Notes: a model not told the origin generated them from the sequence alone. 64,000 bases of DNA from an uncultured Prevotella sp. (GCF_937863835.1 NZ_CALMHT010000181.1:1-64000); one strand, 5' to 3'; counted from the first letter of the stretch, positions 1-8,645 are shown. Numbers and translations are program-made.

Positions 1-1
1 G

Positions 2-892
2 ATGAAGATAAAAAACATCTTAGCAGGTATGATGATGCTTGCAAGTCTCGTATGCATTTCCTGTGAGAAATATGATGCGGCCGATACGGTAAAAGAAAAA
101 GAAAAAGTGGAAAATGGTGTCAAGGTAATATTCAGTCTGGATAAGTTGGAACAGATACCTTTTGGTGAGGGGGCTAAGATAACCCGCTCGAATGTAGCGG
201 CGGATAAGATATGTACGTATATCAACTTGGCCATATTCAGTGGTACGGATAAGGTGAAGAATGAGAGTCAGAAGCTTGGCGACAGTAATTTCGGAACCTT
301 GGCTGTAAGTCTGGCAAAAGGGACATATAAAGTTGTGGTCATAGCCCATAACTGCAACGGAACTGCCACCATCACATCACCGGATAAGATTACTTTCCCG
401 GATAACAAGGTAACAGACACCTTCTATTATTGTGCTGATATCACGGTAGATGATACACAGACATATAGTCTGCAACTGAAACGTGCGGTGGCCATGTTCC
501 GTCTTGTAGCCGAAGACGAGAAACCGGAAAAAGTGAAATCCATGAAGTTTTATTATTCCGGAGGCAGCAGCACCTTCAATGCCCTTACCGGTTATGGATG
601 TGTCAACTCAAGACAGACGGAGGTGAGGACGATTGACGATACGATGAACGGCAAACAGACACAATATGATGTCTATACCTTTCCCCATGAAGAAAAAGGT
701 CAGTTGAAAATAACTGTCACATCTCAGGATGCGTCGAGTGGTGCCATCAATGAACGGGTGTTCGATGAGATACCTATACAACGTAATATGATTACCCAAT
801 ACTCCGGAAAATTCTTCTCAGAGTCGACAAAGGCCTCTTCTTTCTCGTTCGTTGTCGATGATGCCTGGCTGCAGGATAATCATACTTATTGA
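2..892 (+). CDS. FimB/Mfa2-type fimbrial lipoprotein
   Basis: A 296-residue exported lipoprotein. The N-terminus has a short hydrophobic segment ending in a lipobox-like LVCISC, so Cys21 would be lipidated. The rest is beta-rich, with the two-domain look of FimB/Mfa2 proteins: an early ANLAIFSG-like strand here seen as INLAIFSG, and a central LKRAVAMFRLV strand typical of the family. Family members anchor or cap type V fimbriae on the outer membrane of Bacteroidales. The ATG lies at base 2, so the upstream context (usually fimbrilin or other fimbrial genes) is outside the window. The length fits the family (about 300 residues). Family assignment is by recognition, not alignment. The gene converges on the next one with only 17 bases between stops. 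Confidence 0.75.
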   Translation: MKIKNILAGMMMLASLVCISCEKYDAADTVKEKEKVENGVKVIFSLDKLEQIPFGEGAKITRSNVAADKICTYINLAIFSGTDKVKNESQKLGDSNFGTLAVSLAKGTYKVVVIAHNCNGTATITSPDKITFPDNKVTDTFYYCADITVDDTQTYSLQLKRAVAMFRLVAEDEKPEKVKSMKFYYSGGSSTFNALTGYGCVNSRQTEVRTIDDTMNGKQTQYDVYTFPHEEKGQLKITVTSQDASSGAINERVFDEIPIQRNMITQYSGKFFSESTKASSFSFVVDDAWLQDNHTY

Positions 893-909
893 ACGGACGG
901 ATATAGACA

Positions 910-1674
910 TTATTCCATCCCCTTGATGCGAACATCCGTATAGACTTTGGCTTCCGTCTCAAGCCGTTTCATATCCGTCTTGGTCTTGGTTCCGCCATAA
1001 TGATACGGATAGAATATCTTCGGACGTATAGCCTTGATGACATCCAGTGCCTGGTCTACGGTCATCGTATACGGTTGATTGACGGGTAGAAAGGCTATAT
1101 CTATATTTTTCAGCGCTTTCAGTTCAGGCGTATTTTCGGTATCGCCGGCGATTAAGATGCGTGAACCGCCGATGGTAAGGATGTATCCGCAATCTTTGCG
1201 CACGCGTGGATGAAATTGCAGATGTCCTTCGGTCATATTGTATGCAGGAATCGCTTCCACATGTATACCGTCAAGAATATCGGCGGTATTCCCCGGGGCC
1301 ATCACCTTGACGGTACTTTCTTTGGCAGCCCTGCCTTTCATCGTGGCAGCCGATGTGGAATCGATCAGGATGGTGGTGCTCTTTGTAGAAAGGGCATCGA
1401 TGGCATCTGCCTCAAAATGGTCGAAATGGCAGTGGGTGATAAACAAGACATTCGCTTTCGGTCCTTTGGAAAAATCTCCATACTGACTCACAGGGTCGAA
1501 ATACAAGAATTTCCCGTCTGTCTCTATAGACAGTGAAGCGTGACCATAGAAATGGAATGTTATTCCCTTCCCGTCACGTGTTTGATACTTTTCACTACGA
1601 TTCATATTCTGTGCGTTTGGTTTCTGACAACAGCAACAAAGTAATGCTAAAAGGACAAGTGCTAGATTTTTCAT
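910..1674 (-). CDS. Metallo-beta-lactamase-fold hydrolase, lipoprotein-like
   Basis: A 254-residue protein with an N-terminal hydrophobic segment followed by four consecutive cysteines (residues 13-16), which suggests a lipoprotein signal. The metal-binding motif THCHFDHFEAD (HxHxDH) is present. Further family signatures are GHASLSIET near residue 45 and LIAGDTENTPEL with the bridging Asp. It resembles the UlaG/UPF0173 branch of the superfamily. The substrate cannot be told from the sequence. A -7 box (CAAAGATA on the + strand at 1698-1705) lies 23 bases upstream of the start. It is divergent from the SMR exporter gene and convergent with the fimbrial lipoprotein. Confidence 0.8.
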   Translation of the reverse strand: MKNLALVLLALLCCCCQKPNAQNMNRSEKYQTRDGKGITFHFYGHASLSIETDGKFLYFDPVSQYGDFSKGPKANVLFITHCHFDHFEADAIDALSTKSTTILIDSTSAATMKGRAAKESTVKVMAPGNTADILDGIHVEAIPAYNMTEGHLQFHPRVRKDCGYILTIGGSRILIAGDTENTPELKALKNIDIAFLPVNQPYTMTVDQALDVIKAIRPKIFYPYHYGGTKTKTDMKRLETEAKVYTDVRIKGME

Positions 1675-1793
1675 AAATACGACTGTTTAACTTGTTGCAA
1701 AGATAATAATTTATCCTCTTTTTTATCATTTGTATAGTGGAAAGTGATATTTTTACATTAATTTTGTGACAAATTTGATGAAGGAGCAAAAAT

Positions 1794-2114
1794 ATGAATT
1801 GGATAATACTGATTATTGCTGGACTATTCGAGATGAGTTTTACGTTTTGCATGGGTAAGGCAAGAGATGCTTCCGGTGTATGGATTGGAATATGGTGGAC
1901 AGGTTTCGCAGTGTCTACTGTTATGAGTATGCTTTTGTTATCAAAGGCGGTACAGACCATTCCGCTTGGCACAGCTTATCCTGTATGGACAGGTATAGGG
2001 GCTGTCGGTACTGTGGTAATGGGTATTCTGTTTTTTAAGGAACCTGCTACTTTTGCGCGTCTGTTTTTCATCGCACTGCTTGTCGTTTCTATTATCGGAT
2101 TAAAATCAGTTTAA
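1794..2114 (+). CDS. gdx: SMR-family exporter, SugE/Gdx type
   Basis: A 106-residue membrane protein with four predicted membrane segments, the standard size for small multidrug resistance proteins. The conserved glutamate of the first helix is in GLFE (residue 13). The helix-3 motif GTAYPVWTGIGAVG is that of the SugE branch, now known as guanidinium exporters (Gdx), rather than the EmrE branch. It would act as an antiparallel homodimer exchanging protons for guanidinium. An unusually good Shine-Dalgarno sequence (AAGGAG, 8 bases before the ATG) is present, which is rare in this phylum. A possible -7 box TAATTTTG lies at 1759-1766. The next gene follows after 11 bases and is probably co-transcribed. 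Confidence 0.85.
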   Translation: MNWIILIIAGLFEMSFTFCMGKARDASGVWIGIWWTGFAVSTVMSMLLLSKAVQTIPLGTAYPVWTGIGAVGTVVMGILFFKEPATFARLFFIALLVVSIIGLKSV

Positions 2115-2125
2115 AATAACAGAAT

Positions 2126-2611
2126 ATGTTTAGAGAAATGCGCCGCAAACGGCAGAAGTTATCAAAGGAGAAGTGTATTGATATCCTGAATCGTATGACT
2201 TCCGGGGTATTGGCTTTGTATGGTGATGAAGGTTATCCTTATGCAGTACCAATCAGTTACGTGTATCACGAAGGACGTTTATTTTTCCATAGTGCAGTAA
2301 GTGGGCATAAGATAGATGCAATATCTCGAAGTGATAAGGCTTCGTTTTGTGTGATATCTCAAGATGAGGTAAGACCGTCCGAGTTTACTACTTATTTCCA
2401 AAGTGTGATAGCTTTTGGCAAAATACATATCGTCGAAGACGATGAAGTCCGTTACCAGTCGATGCAATGGCTGATGGACAAATATTCGCCTGAGGAGAAT
2501 GAATGCAACCGTAGCAAGGAAATGGCAAAAAGTTTCCGCCATCTGTTCGTCATCGTGCTTGACATAGAACATCTGACAGGTAAGGAATCGATAGAGATGG
2601 TGAACTTATAA
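2126..2611 (+). CDS. Pyridoxamine 5'-phosphate oxidase-like flavin-binding protein (Nim-like)
   Basis: A 161-residue protein of the split-barrel flavin-binding superfamily. It begins MFREMRRKRQ-LS, has GVLALYGDEGYPYAVPISYVY (strands 1-2 of the barrel, residues 27-47) and YHEGRLFFHSAVSGHKID, which is the FMN-phosphate and dimer region of the Nim/5-nitroimidazole-reductase-like group. Members bind FMN or heme and some confer nitroimidazole tolerance in Bacteroides; nothing here proves that activity. It sits 11 bases after the SMR exporter gene, so the pair may form a small stress operon. It converges on the alkD-like gene with two bases between stop codons. Confidence 0.8.
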   Translation: MFREMRRKRQKLSKEKCIDILNRMTSGVLALYGDEGYPYAVPISYVYHEGRLFFHSAVSGHKIDAISRSDKASFCVISQDEVRPSEFTTYFQSVIAFGKIHIVEDDEVRYQSMQWLMDKYSPEENECNRSKEMAKSFRHLFVIVLDIEHLTGKESIEMVNL

Positions 2612-2613
2612 AC

Positions 2614-3393
2614 TTATTTGGATTTGTCCTTTCTCATATAATATTCACGTTCCGTATCCGAAAATTTCTCTATCGCATATCTGAGCATCGTGCGGGGCAT
2701 CTCGGTATAATGGTCGTCCAGAAAATCCATCAGCATCGGTTTGTCGCGCTTACCTGCTTCGCGAAGCATCCACCCGATGGCCTTTTGCATGAGGTCGTGG
2801 GGATGATGGAGCAGTTTTTCTGCCAGCAGGTAAATATAATCGAATTCGTTCTGGCGGATAAACGTGAATGTGGAAACGACGGCAATCCTTTGTTCCCATA
2901 ACAAGGAACTTTCGGCTAACGAAAAAAGAAAATCTTTTGTGACTTGCTTGTCAGCCGTACGGTTCTCTTGCCTCGACAGATACTCACCAATAATTGTCGG
3001 TGCGGTCAAATCTACCAGGTCCCAGTTGTTGATTCTGTCTGTGTGCTTCAGGTAAAGGTCAAAGTAATGTTTACGTATTTGTTCACCGTCATCAAGCGAA
3101 TGTGACTTCAACCACGATTTCTTGCCTATCTTTTTACAATTCTCTACCATGATCATCAGTCCGCACATCCTTACTTCATGCCATGGTGAGGACAGCAGAA
3201 TCTCTATGTCATGGGTGCTTGTATCCAGATGCACTGAAGCCACACTTCTGATACGAGGAACCGTAACGCCCAAAAACTGGTCTCCTTCTCCGTATTCACC
3301 CTTGCCTGTCTTGAAGAAACGGGGCAAAATGATACGTTTCTCTTCATCTATCAGATATTCAAGTTCCGATAATATAAGTTCTGTCTTATTCAT
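2614..3393 (-). CDS. AlkD-like DNA alkylation repair protein
   Basis: A 259-residue helical HEAT-like repeat protein. Features of the AlkD family visible here are YLGVTVPRIRS-like FLGVTVPRIRS (around residue 42), SPWHEVRMCGLMIM (first repeats), NNWDLVDLTAPTIIGEYL (the W-D region lining the DNA cleft), and HDLMQKAIGWMLREAGKRD near the C-terminus. AlkD proteins are DNA glycosylases removing bulky or cationic 3- and 7-alkyl purines without base flipping. The gene starts six bases after the terC-like stop on the same strand, so the two are probably one transcript. Family assignment is firm; glycosylase activity is inferred. Confidence 0.85.
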   Translation of the reverse strand: MNKTELILSELEYLIDEEKRIILPRFFKTGKGEYGEGDQFLGVTVPRIRSVASVHLDTSTHDIEILLSSPWHEVRMCGLMIMVENCKKIGKKSWLKSHSLDDGEQIRKHYFDLYLKHTDRINNWDLVDLTAPTIIGEYLSRQENRTADKQVTKDFLFSLAESSLLWEQRIAVVSTFTFIRQNEFDYIYLLAEKLLHHPHDLMQKAIGWMLREAGKRDKPMLMDFLDDHYTEMPRTMLRYAIEKFSDTEREYYMRKDKSK

Positions 3394-3399
3394 CCTCTC

Positions 3400-4530
3400 T
3401 TATTCATTTTTCTTTTGCGGAATCATGAGAGACAATGCGATGCTGACAACAAGTACGGCTAAAATGAAGACAAGTGACATGACAGAATCTATCTCTACAT
3501 ACTCATGAATGAGCAACTTTATACCGATGAAGAGTAGGAGTACGCTGACACCAATCTTGAGATAACGGAATTTATCGGCAATGGCGGCCAATAAGAAGAA
3601 CATGGCGCGTAACCCGAGTATGGCGAAGATATTCGAGAAGAATACCACATAAGGGTCGAGTGATACTGAGAATACAGCCGGGATACTGTCGAATGCGAAT
3701 ATCAAGTCGCTGAACTCAATGACCAGTACGGTGACAAACAGGGGCGTCATACAGAGCAGTGCGCGACTTTTCTTGTTGTGAACTTTCTTGTTATCTGTAT
3801 CGGAAATCTCGGCGGAATGAGATACCAATTCTAATTCTTTGTCATTGACTCTATGGGCCCTGACAAAAAACTTGTCACCGGCAAACTTTGGATAAACATT
3901 GAAATGGCGCGAAAGAAACTTGACCATCGGGTGGTGCTCTACATCTATCTGTTCTTTCTTGTTGCGGTCGAGATACATCTTTACACCGCTATATACAAGG
4001 AATACACCGAAAATGAGCAAGACCCAGTCGAACTTGTTGATAATGGCAGCTCCAATGAAAATAAATATGAAACGTAATACGATGGCACCAAGGATACCCC
4101 AGTTGAGCACCCTTTGATATTCCATCTTGCTTACTCCGAACGATGCGAAAATCATCATCATCACAAACAGATTGTCGACAGAGAGCGTCTTTTCAATCAG
4201 ATAACCCGATATGTAAGATATCGTCATATAGTGGCGGTATTTCTGAAGAGAACCTTCAAAATCACTGGGATCGAGACGTATGTGTGCAGCATATCTGCCC
4301 GACACTTCCTGCAGATCGCTGAATGTGTGAATACCATGTACCATGTCGCCATGAAACCAAAGGAATACCGAAAACAAAAGTGCTAAGGCAATCCAGACAC
4401 CAGTCCACGATGCTGCTTCCTTGATTGATACAACATGGGCTTTGCGGTCGATGACGAGCATGTCAAGCAATAAGATGGCGGTGATGAAAACGACAAATCC
4501 GCCCAGGAATAGAATTTCTGTAATGTGCAT
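3400..4530 (-). CDS. TerC/Alx-family integral membrane protein
   Basis: A 376-residue polytopic membrane protein. I place the start at the internal ATG at 4530 (MHITEILFLGGF), because this matches family N-termini and a -7 box (CAAAGATA on the + strand, 4553-4560) would lie within the longer reading frame. Family marks include LEKTLSVDNLFVMMMIFASF (metal-site Asp in SVDN), VLIFGVFLVYSGVKM, VVIEFSDLIFAFDSIPAVF and the Asp-rich membrane sites. TerC/Alx proteins are linked to tellurite resistance and to manganese or other metal export. About eight membrane helices are visible. It is followed after six bases by the alkD-like gene. Confidence 0.85.
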   Translation of the reverse strand: MHITEILFLGGFVVFITAILLLDMLVIDRKAHVVSIKEAASWTGVWIALALLFSVFLWFHGDMVHGIHTFSDLQEVSGRYAAHIRLDPSDFEGSLQKYRHYMTISYISGYLIEKTLSVDNLFVMMMIFASFGVSKMEYQRVLNWGILGAIVLRFIFIFIGAAIINKFDWVLLIFGVFLVYSGVKMYLDRNKKEQIDVEHHPMVKFLSRHFNVYPKFAGDKFFVRAHRVNDKELELVSHSAEISDTDNKKVHNKKSRALLCMTPLFVTVLVIEFSDLIFAFDSIPAVFSVSLDPYVVFFSNIFAILGLRAMFFLLAAIADKFRYLKIGVSVLLLFIGIKLLIHEYVEIDSVMSLVFILAVLVVSIALSLMIPQKKNE

Positions 4531-4638
4531 AAAATTAATATAATGTGAGGTGCAAAGATAATTCTTTTTTATCAAACATCAGCTTTTTTGTCAGATAGAT
4601 AACGTTTACGTTGATTTTTTTGTTATTTAAATATTGTA

Positions 4639-4671
4639 TTTGGACGGAAAATAAATTTATTTGTACATTTG
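4639..4671 (+). promoter_or_regulatory. Promoter of the pectate lyase gene (-33/-7)
   Basis: TTTG at 4639-4642 and TACATTTG at 4664-4671 are separated by 21 bases and match the Bacteroidota -33/-7 consensus. The start codon at 4729 leaves an untranslated leader of about 50 bases. Assignment is by consensus only. Confidence 0.6.
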
Positions 4672-4728
4672 TAGCCTGAAAGGACTAATCTACTATAACG
4701 TATCAAACTAATTTTACCAAAAAATCAA

Positions 4729-6258
4729 ATGAAAATGAATCATGCTTTTATAACAGCAACCATATTGGTATGTTCTGTTGTTACTAATGTTTCAGGAGCT
4801 AAGTATTATGCGTCACCAACAGGGACGGGGAATGGTACAAGCTATGATGCTCCGATGTCTTTATCATCGGGACTTAGTAAACTCGCTTCCGGCGACTCCT
4901 TATTTCTGCTCGGAGGGCAATATGACTTGACAAGTACAATTACGATTCAGAAGGCAGGCACATCAGAGAGTTCAAGAACTTTCGTTGGGGCTTATCCCGG
5001 CGAGAAACCGATATTGGATTTCAGAAATCAGAAGCATAGTAGCAATGGCGTATCGCTTAAAAATAACTATATTCATGTGAAAGGTCTTACAATACGTTAT
5101 GCCGGATATAAGGGAATACAGAATACAGGTTCTTATAATCTGATGGAAAACCTTGATGTGTATGGCAATTGCGATACAGGAATTCAGCAAAAGGGTGGTA
5201 ATAACAATACGATTCTGAACTGCGACTCACATGATAATTTCGATTATGTTACGGTGTCGGGCACTTATTGCGATTATGGCGGTAATGCCGACGGTTTCGC
5301 TGACAAACAATATACCAACTCACCGGGTAATACATATATCGGATGCCGCTCATGGAATAATTCGGATGACGGATGGGACTTCTTCGAAAGGGTAGGTGGA
5401 ACGACAACGTTTAAAAATTGTATCTGCTTTAACAATGGCCCGAAATATTATGATATGAGCCACTATGCCCGTCTTACGACTGATGCTTATTGGTTCGACA
5501 AATTTAAGAAAGATACAGTTGTGGTCAACTCAAGTGGATCTAAATTCACTTGTTCTATCACGAAATATTATAATAACGGTAACGGTAACGGTTTTAAACT
5601 AGGTGGTAATAATACTAAACATGATGTCACACTCTATAATTGTCTGTCAATAGGTAATTACGCTAAAGGTTTCGATCAGAACAGTAATGCGGGTGCTATT
5701 CAGATATATAATGGCACCTCATATCTCAACGGAAGCAATTACGGATTCTATAACGATAATGGATATTCGCTTGTAATAAAGAATTGTGTTAGTCTGCCTT
5801 CTTCAACATCGAATACCTTTAAGTGTTCAAAGTTGACAACCAGCAACAACACTTGGTTGAGCGGATATAGTTGTACGGCATCAGACTTCCTAAGTATTGA
5901 CACAACACTCGTACTTACACCTAGAAACGCTGACGGAAGTCTTGCCACAACAGACCTCTTACGTCTGGTAAAGGGCAGTACGCTAATAGATAAAGGACTC
6001 ATAATAGATGGTGTTGATTATTACGGCGCAGCTCCCGATTTAGGATGCTTTGAGTCTAATTATCAAGCTACAGGTATTAATGATGTGGAATCATCTTCGG
6101 ATGCTATCTCGGGAAACATAAATATCTATGATACCGCCGGAAGATTGGTAGGTACGGCTCAGAATGGAAAAATAGATACTTCTGTAATCAGTCATGGCAT
6201 ATATATCGTTCGTTCGGCAGTAACCAATAAGACTATATCTAAAATACTAGTCAGATAA
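4729..6258 (+). CDS. Secreted PL9-like pectate lyase with C-terminal secretion tail
   Basis: A 509-residue exported protein with a signal peptide ending near VSGA (residues 1-23). It has the parallel beta-helix layout of family 9 polysaccharide lyases: the opening KYYASPTGTGNGTSYDAPMS, repeated Asn-rich turns, and the catalytic-region pattern NADGFADKQ followed by GCRSWNNSDDGWDFFE (residues about 190-215), which matches Pel9A-like calcium-binding and lysine sites. The last 75 residues (INIYDTAGRLVGTA to GIYIVRS to KILVR) look like a type A type IX secretion sorting domain. It probably cleaves pectin or a related polysaccharide at the cell surface. The gene has its own promoter and no SusC/SusD partners in the window. 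Confidence 0.8.
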   Translation: MKMNHAFITATILVCSVVTNVSGAKYYASPTGTGNGTSYDAPMSLSSGLSKLASGDSLFLLGGQYDLTSTITIQKAGTSESSRTFVGAYPGEKPILDFRNQKHSSNGVSLKNNYIHVKGLTIRYAGYKGIQNTGSYNLMENLDVYGNCDTGIQQKGGNNNTILNCDSHDNFDYVTVSGTYCDYGGNADGFADKQYTNSPGNTYIGCRSWNNSDDGWDFFERVGGTTTFKNCICFNNGPKYYDMSHYARLTTDAYWFDKFKKDTVVVNSSGSKFTCSITKYYNNGNGNGFKLGGNNTKHDVTLYNCLSIGNYAKGFDQNSNAGAIQIYNGTSYLNGSNYGFYNDNGYSLVIKNCVSLPSSTSNTFKCSKLTTSNNTWLSGYSCTASDFLSIDTTLVLTPRNADGSLATTDLLRLVKGSTLIDKGLIIDGVDYYGAAPDLGCFESNYQATGINDVESSSDAISGNINIYDTAGRLVGTAQNGKIDTSVISHGIYIVRSAVTNKTISKILVR

Positions 6259-6280
6259 TATAACTTTCCTAAAAAAGGAA

Positions 6281-6311
6281 TTGACATTATGAGATTTTAT
6301 TAGTACCTTTG
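6281..6311 (+). promoter_or_regulatory. Promoter of the MATE gene (-33/-7)
   Basis: TTG at 6281-6283 and TACCTTTG at 6304-6311 are 20 bases apart, a good match to the Bacteroidota promoter. The -7 box sits in the 20-base spacer of a perfect inverted repeat (6285-6336), while the -33 box lies just outside the left arm. The leader to the ATG at 6334 is about 16-18 bases. Confidence 0.6.
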
Positions 6312-6336
6312 CCGGTCCTTATAAAATCTCATAATG
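6285..6336. repeat. Perfect 16-bp inverted repeat around the MATE -7 box
   Basis: CATTATGAGATTTTAT (6285-6300) and ATAAAATCTCATAATG (6321-6336) are exact reverse complements separated by 20 bases that contain the -7 box TACCTTTG. The right arm ends with the ATG of the MATE gene. There is no T-tract after the right arm, so it is not an intrinsic terminator. It could be an operator for a dimeric regulator or a very small invertible promoter segment; the sequence alone does not decide. Confidence 0.85.
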
Positions 6337-7656
6337 GATACATCTTATAAGAATATTTGGCATATCACCTATCCTGTACTCATAAGCATGCTCGTGGAGC
6401 AACTTATCGGTATAACGGATACGGCTTTCCTTGGACATGTGGGCGAAGTGGAACTGGGCGCATCCGCTTTGGCTGGAATATGCTATCTTATTCTCTATGT
6501 CATCGGATCCGGTTTCGGTATGGGATTACAGGTACTTGTGGCCCGACTTAACGGCGAAAAAGACGATAAGGGCGTGACTGGCATATTCTCTACCGGATTG
6601 TATTTCCTGTCTGCATTGGCATTGGCAATCATCATCATATCTCAATTGCTGATACCACCGGTTCTTCATCTGATAATAAGTGCGGAAGATATCTATAAGG
6701 CAGCGTGCGGATATTTAAGATGGAGAATATTCGGTTTATTGTTTTCATACGTGATCATAGCTTTCCGTTCGTATTATGTGGGTATTACAAAGACTCGATT
6801 CCTGACTCTCTGTTCGGTGGTAATGGTCATCGTGAACATCTTGTTGGACTATTCACTTATCTTCGGACGTTTCGGAATGCCCAGAATGGGCATAGAGGGT
6901 GCCGCTATCGGTTCGACGATAGCCGAAATGGTGGCAATGATCATGTTTTTCGTGTATTATTACCATACGAAACATGGCAAACGTTTTTATCAGTTCAGTG
7001 ATATTAATCTTATGTTGAAGAATCTAAATCGTATACTACAAATATCGATTTGGACAATGCTTCAGTCGTTTATATCACTATCGTCATGGTTTATCTTCTT
7101 TCTGGTGATAGAACACAAGGGAGAAGAGCAGTTGGCTATAGCTAATATTATTAGAAGTATTTCAAATATACCATTTATGCTTATACAGGCCTTCGCCATA
7201 ACAGGTAGTTCGCTTGTTAGTAATCTGATAGGGGAAGGACATGATGAGAATGTGTTATATCTTTGCCGGAAGGTGATATGGATAGGTTACGTTTTTTGTA
7301 TACCCGTGTTTTTTGTAGGCTTCCTTTGGCCGGATTTGTATCTTATGATTTATACAGACAATCAGCAATTAATCAATGATTCGGTTTCTGCCCTCTATGT
7401 GATGCAATCGGCATACGTATTGACGGTGCCCGCTTTTGTGTATTATTGCGCTATTTCAGGTACCGGAAATACCCAAATCACTTTAATGGTAGGTACATCA
7501 TCAATCGTTATCTATATGGTATACGTGATTATATTGGCGCAATTCACCAGCAGCGTATCTGTACTGTGGACTGCCGAGATATTATACTCATTACTCATCT
7601 TCTCTATATCATATTGGTATATGAAAAGTGAACGATGGATGTATAAGCAGATTTAA
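6334..7656 (+). CDS. MATE-family efflux transporter
   Basis: A 440-residue inner-membrane protein with about 12 predicted helices in two similar halves. The opening SYKNIWHITYPVLISMLVEQ and IGITDTAFLGHVGEVELGASAL are diagnostic of MATE exporters (DinF/NorM-like). These proteins export cationic or other drugs against sodium or proton gradients; the substrate is unknown here. The start codon lies in the right arm of a perfect inverted repeat that encloses the promoter, so expression may be specially controlled. Downstream it converges on an AraC regulator gene, 34 bases away. Confidence 0.88.
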   Translation: MDTSYKNIWHITYPVLISMLVEQLIGITDTAFLGHVGEVELGASALAGICYLILYVIGSGFGMGLQVLVARLNGEKDDKGVTGIFSTGLYFLSALALAIIIISQLLIPPVLHLIISAEDIYKAACGYLRWRIFGLLFSYVIIAFRSYYVGITKTRFLTLCSVVMVIVNILLDYSLIFGRFGMPRMGIEGAAIGSTIAEMVAMIMFFVYYYHTKHGKRFYQFSDINLMLKNLNRILQISIWTMLQSFISLSSWFIFFLVIEHKGEEQLAIANIIRSISNIPFMLIQAFAITGSSLVSNLIGEGHDENVLYLCRKVIWIGYVFCIPVFFVGFLWPDLYLMIYTDNQQLINDSVSALYVMQSAYVLTVPAFVYYCAISGTGNTQITLMVGTSSIVIYMVYVIILAQFTSSVSVLWTAEILYSLLIFSISYWYMKSERWMYKQI

Positions 7657-7666
7657 TAAATCTGCT
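7646..7666. terminator. Palindrome over the MATE stop codon, possible terminator
   Basis: AGCAGATTTA (7646-7655) and TAAATCTGCT (7657-7666) form a perfect 10-bp inverted repeat with one central base. It covers the TAA of the MATE gene and lies between convergent genes. No clear T-tract follows on either strand, so a termination role is only plausible. Confidence 0.35.
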
Positions 7667-7690
7667 ATCAGATAAAAAACCAATGATTAT

Positions 7691-8569
7691 TTAGGATTTC
7701 CGATATTCTGTCGGGGACATGCCGACATGCTCTTTAAAATATTTGCCAAGAAATGATTGATTCGGGAAATTTAATTCTTCTGCGATTTCTTTTATACTCT
7801 TGTTCGTGTTTTTAAGAAGAACGCGTGTCTCCAGCGTGACATATCTGTCAATCCATTCATTAGGAGTTCGGTTGCTTACCTGTTTCACCATTTCAGAAAG
7901 ATATTTCGGTGTGATACACATCTGTCGTGCATACCAGAATACCCTTCTCTCTGTGTGGGAATGAGTCTCAATTAATCTGATAAATTCATTAAAGATGATA
8001 TCGGCACGTGACATTTTCTTATCTGATATCTTAGACAATTTATAGATAATGTTGCTGATATCGTATAACATCGTCCTGAATAATGAAGTGACAATCTCCT
8101 TCATAAAATGATTATCACTTTCATTCACTTTCATCTTTAACATGTCATAATACCAGACGATAAGTTGAACCTGTTTCTCATTAAGACTAAAGACAGGGTG
8201 GTTACGTGTAAATATAAAAAGAGAAGAAATATCATGGACACCCTTGATTGCGTCATTGAAGAAATTATTGGAAATAATAATCGCTATACCTTGGAAATCA
8301 GGACTAATCATATAATTGTCCGTTATCTGCTTGTCATTAATGATAATTACATCATTTTTTGTAATCATCCTCTCTTCGGTCTCCACTGTATATTGGGCTT
8401 TACCTCTGAGACACAGTCCCATGATGATACCATTTACTCGTCGGGGTTCGCGTGGAATTGGCAACTGTTGGAAATCGTCAATCATGGCTAGGTCATTTTC
8501 AATATATCCATCGTTTGAAAATGGTTCCATCGACTTCGCACTAATACTCTTAATCGTTAAATTGTTCAT
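7691..8569 (-). CDS. AraC-family transcriptional regulator
   Basis: A 292-residue regulator. The N-terminal part (about 1-170) has the beta pattern of a cupin-like sensor domain (GIIMGLCLRGKAQYTVETEE). The C-terminal 100 residues carry two helix-turn-helix motifs ending in LNFPNQSFLGKYFKEHVG-MSPTEYRKS, the AraC signature. It is similar in layout and C-terminal wording to the second AraC gene at 50864-51736, so the two are probably paralogues. A -7 box (CAAAGATA on the + strand, 8590-8597) lies 20 bases upstream of the start. Targets are unknown; neighbours are the MATE exporter (convergent) and the rhamnosidase-like protein (upstream, same strand). Confidence 0.88.
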   Translation of the reverse strand: MNNLTIKSISAKSMEPFSNDGYIENDLAMIDDFQQLPIPREPRRVNGIIMGLCLRGKAQYTVETEERMITKNDVIIINDKQITDNYMISPDFQGIAIIISNNFFNDAIKGVHDISSLFIFTRNHPVFSLNEKQVQLIVWYYDMLKMKVNESDNHFMKEIVTSLFRTMLYDISNIIYKLSKISDKKMSRADIIFNEFIRLIETHSHTERRVFWYARQMCITPKYLSEMVKQVSNRTPNEWIDRYVTLETRVLLKNTNKSIKEIAEELNFPNQSFLGKYFKEHVGMSPTEYRKS

Positions 8570-8645
8570 TATTTCCTATTAATATTTTGCAAAGATACGA
8601 AAAATATTCACATCATCAAAGTGTAATAGGAAAAATGGACGGAAA

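Noticed and set aside
1674..1794. A guanidine riboswitch ahead of the Gdx gene
   Set aside because: The 120-base gap has none of the conserved ACGR and stem pieces I would expect and is shared with a divergent gene; only a promoter box and a ribosome binding site are visible.
6285..6336. The inverted repeat as a terminator of the pectate lyase gene
   Set aside because: The stem is AT-rich with a 20-base loop and has no T-tract after it; the right arm contains the next start codon.
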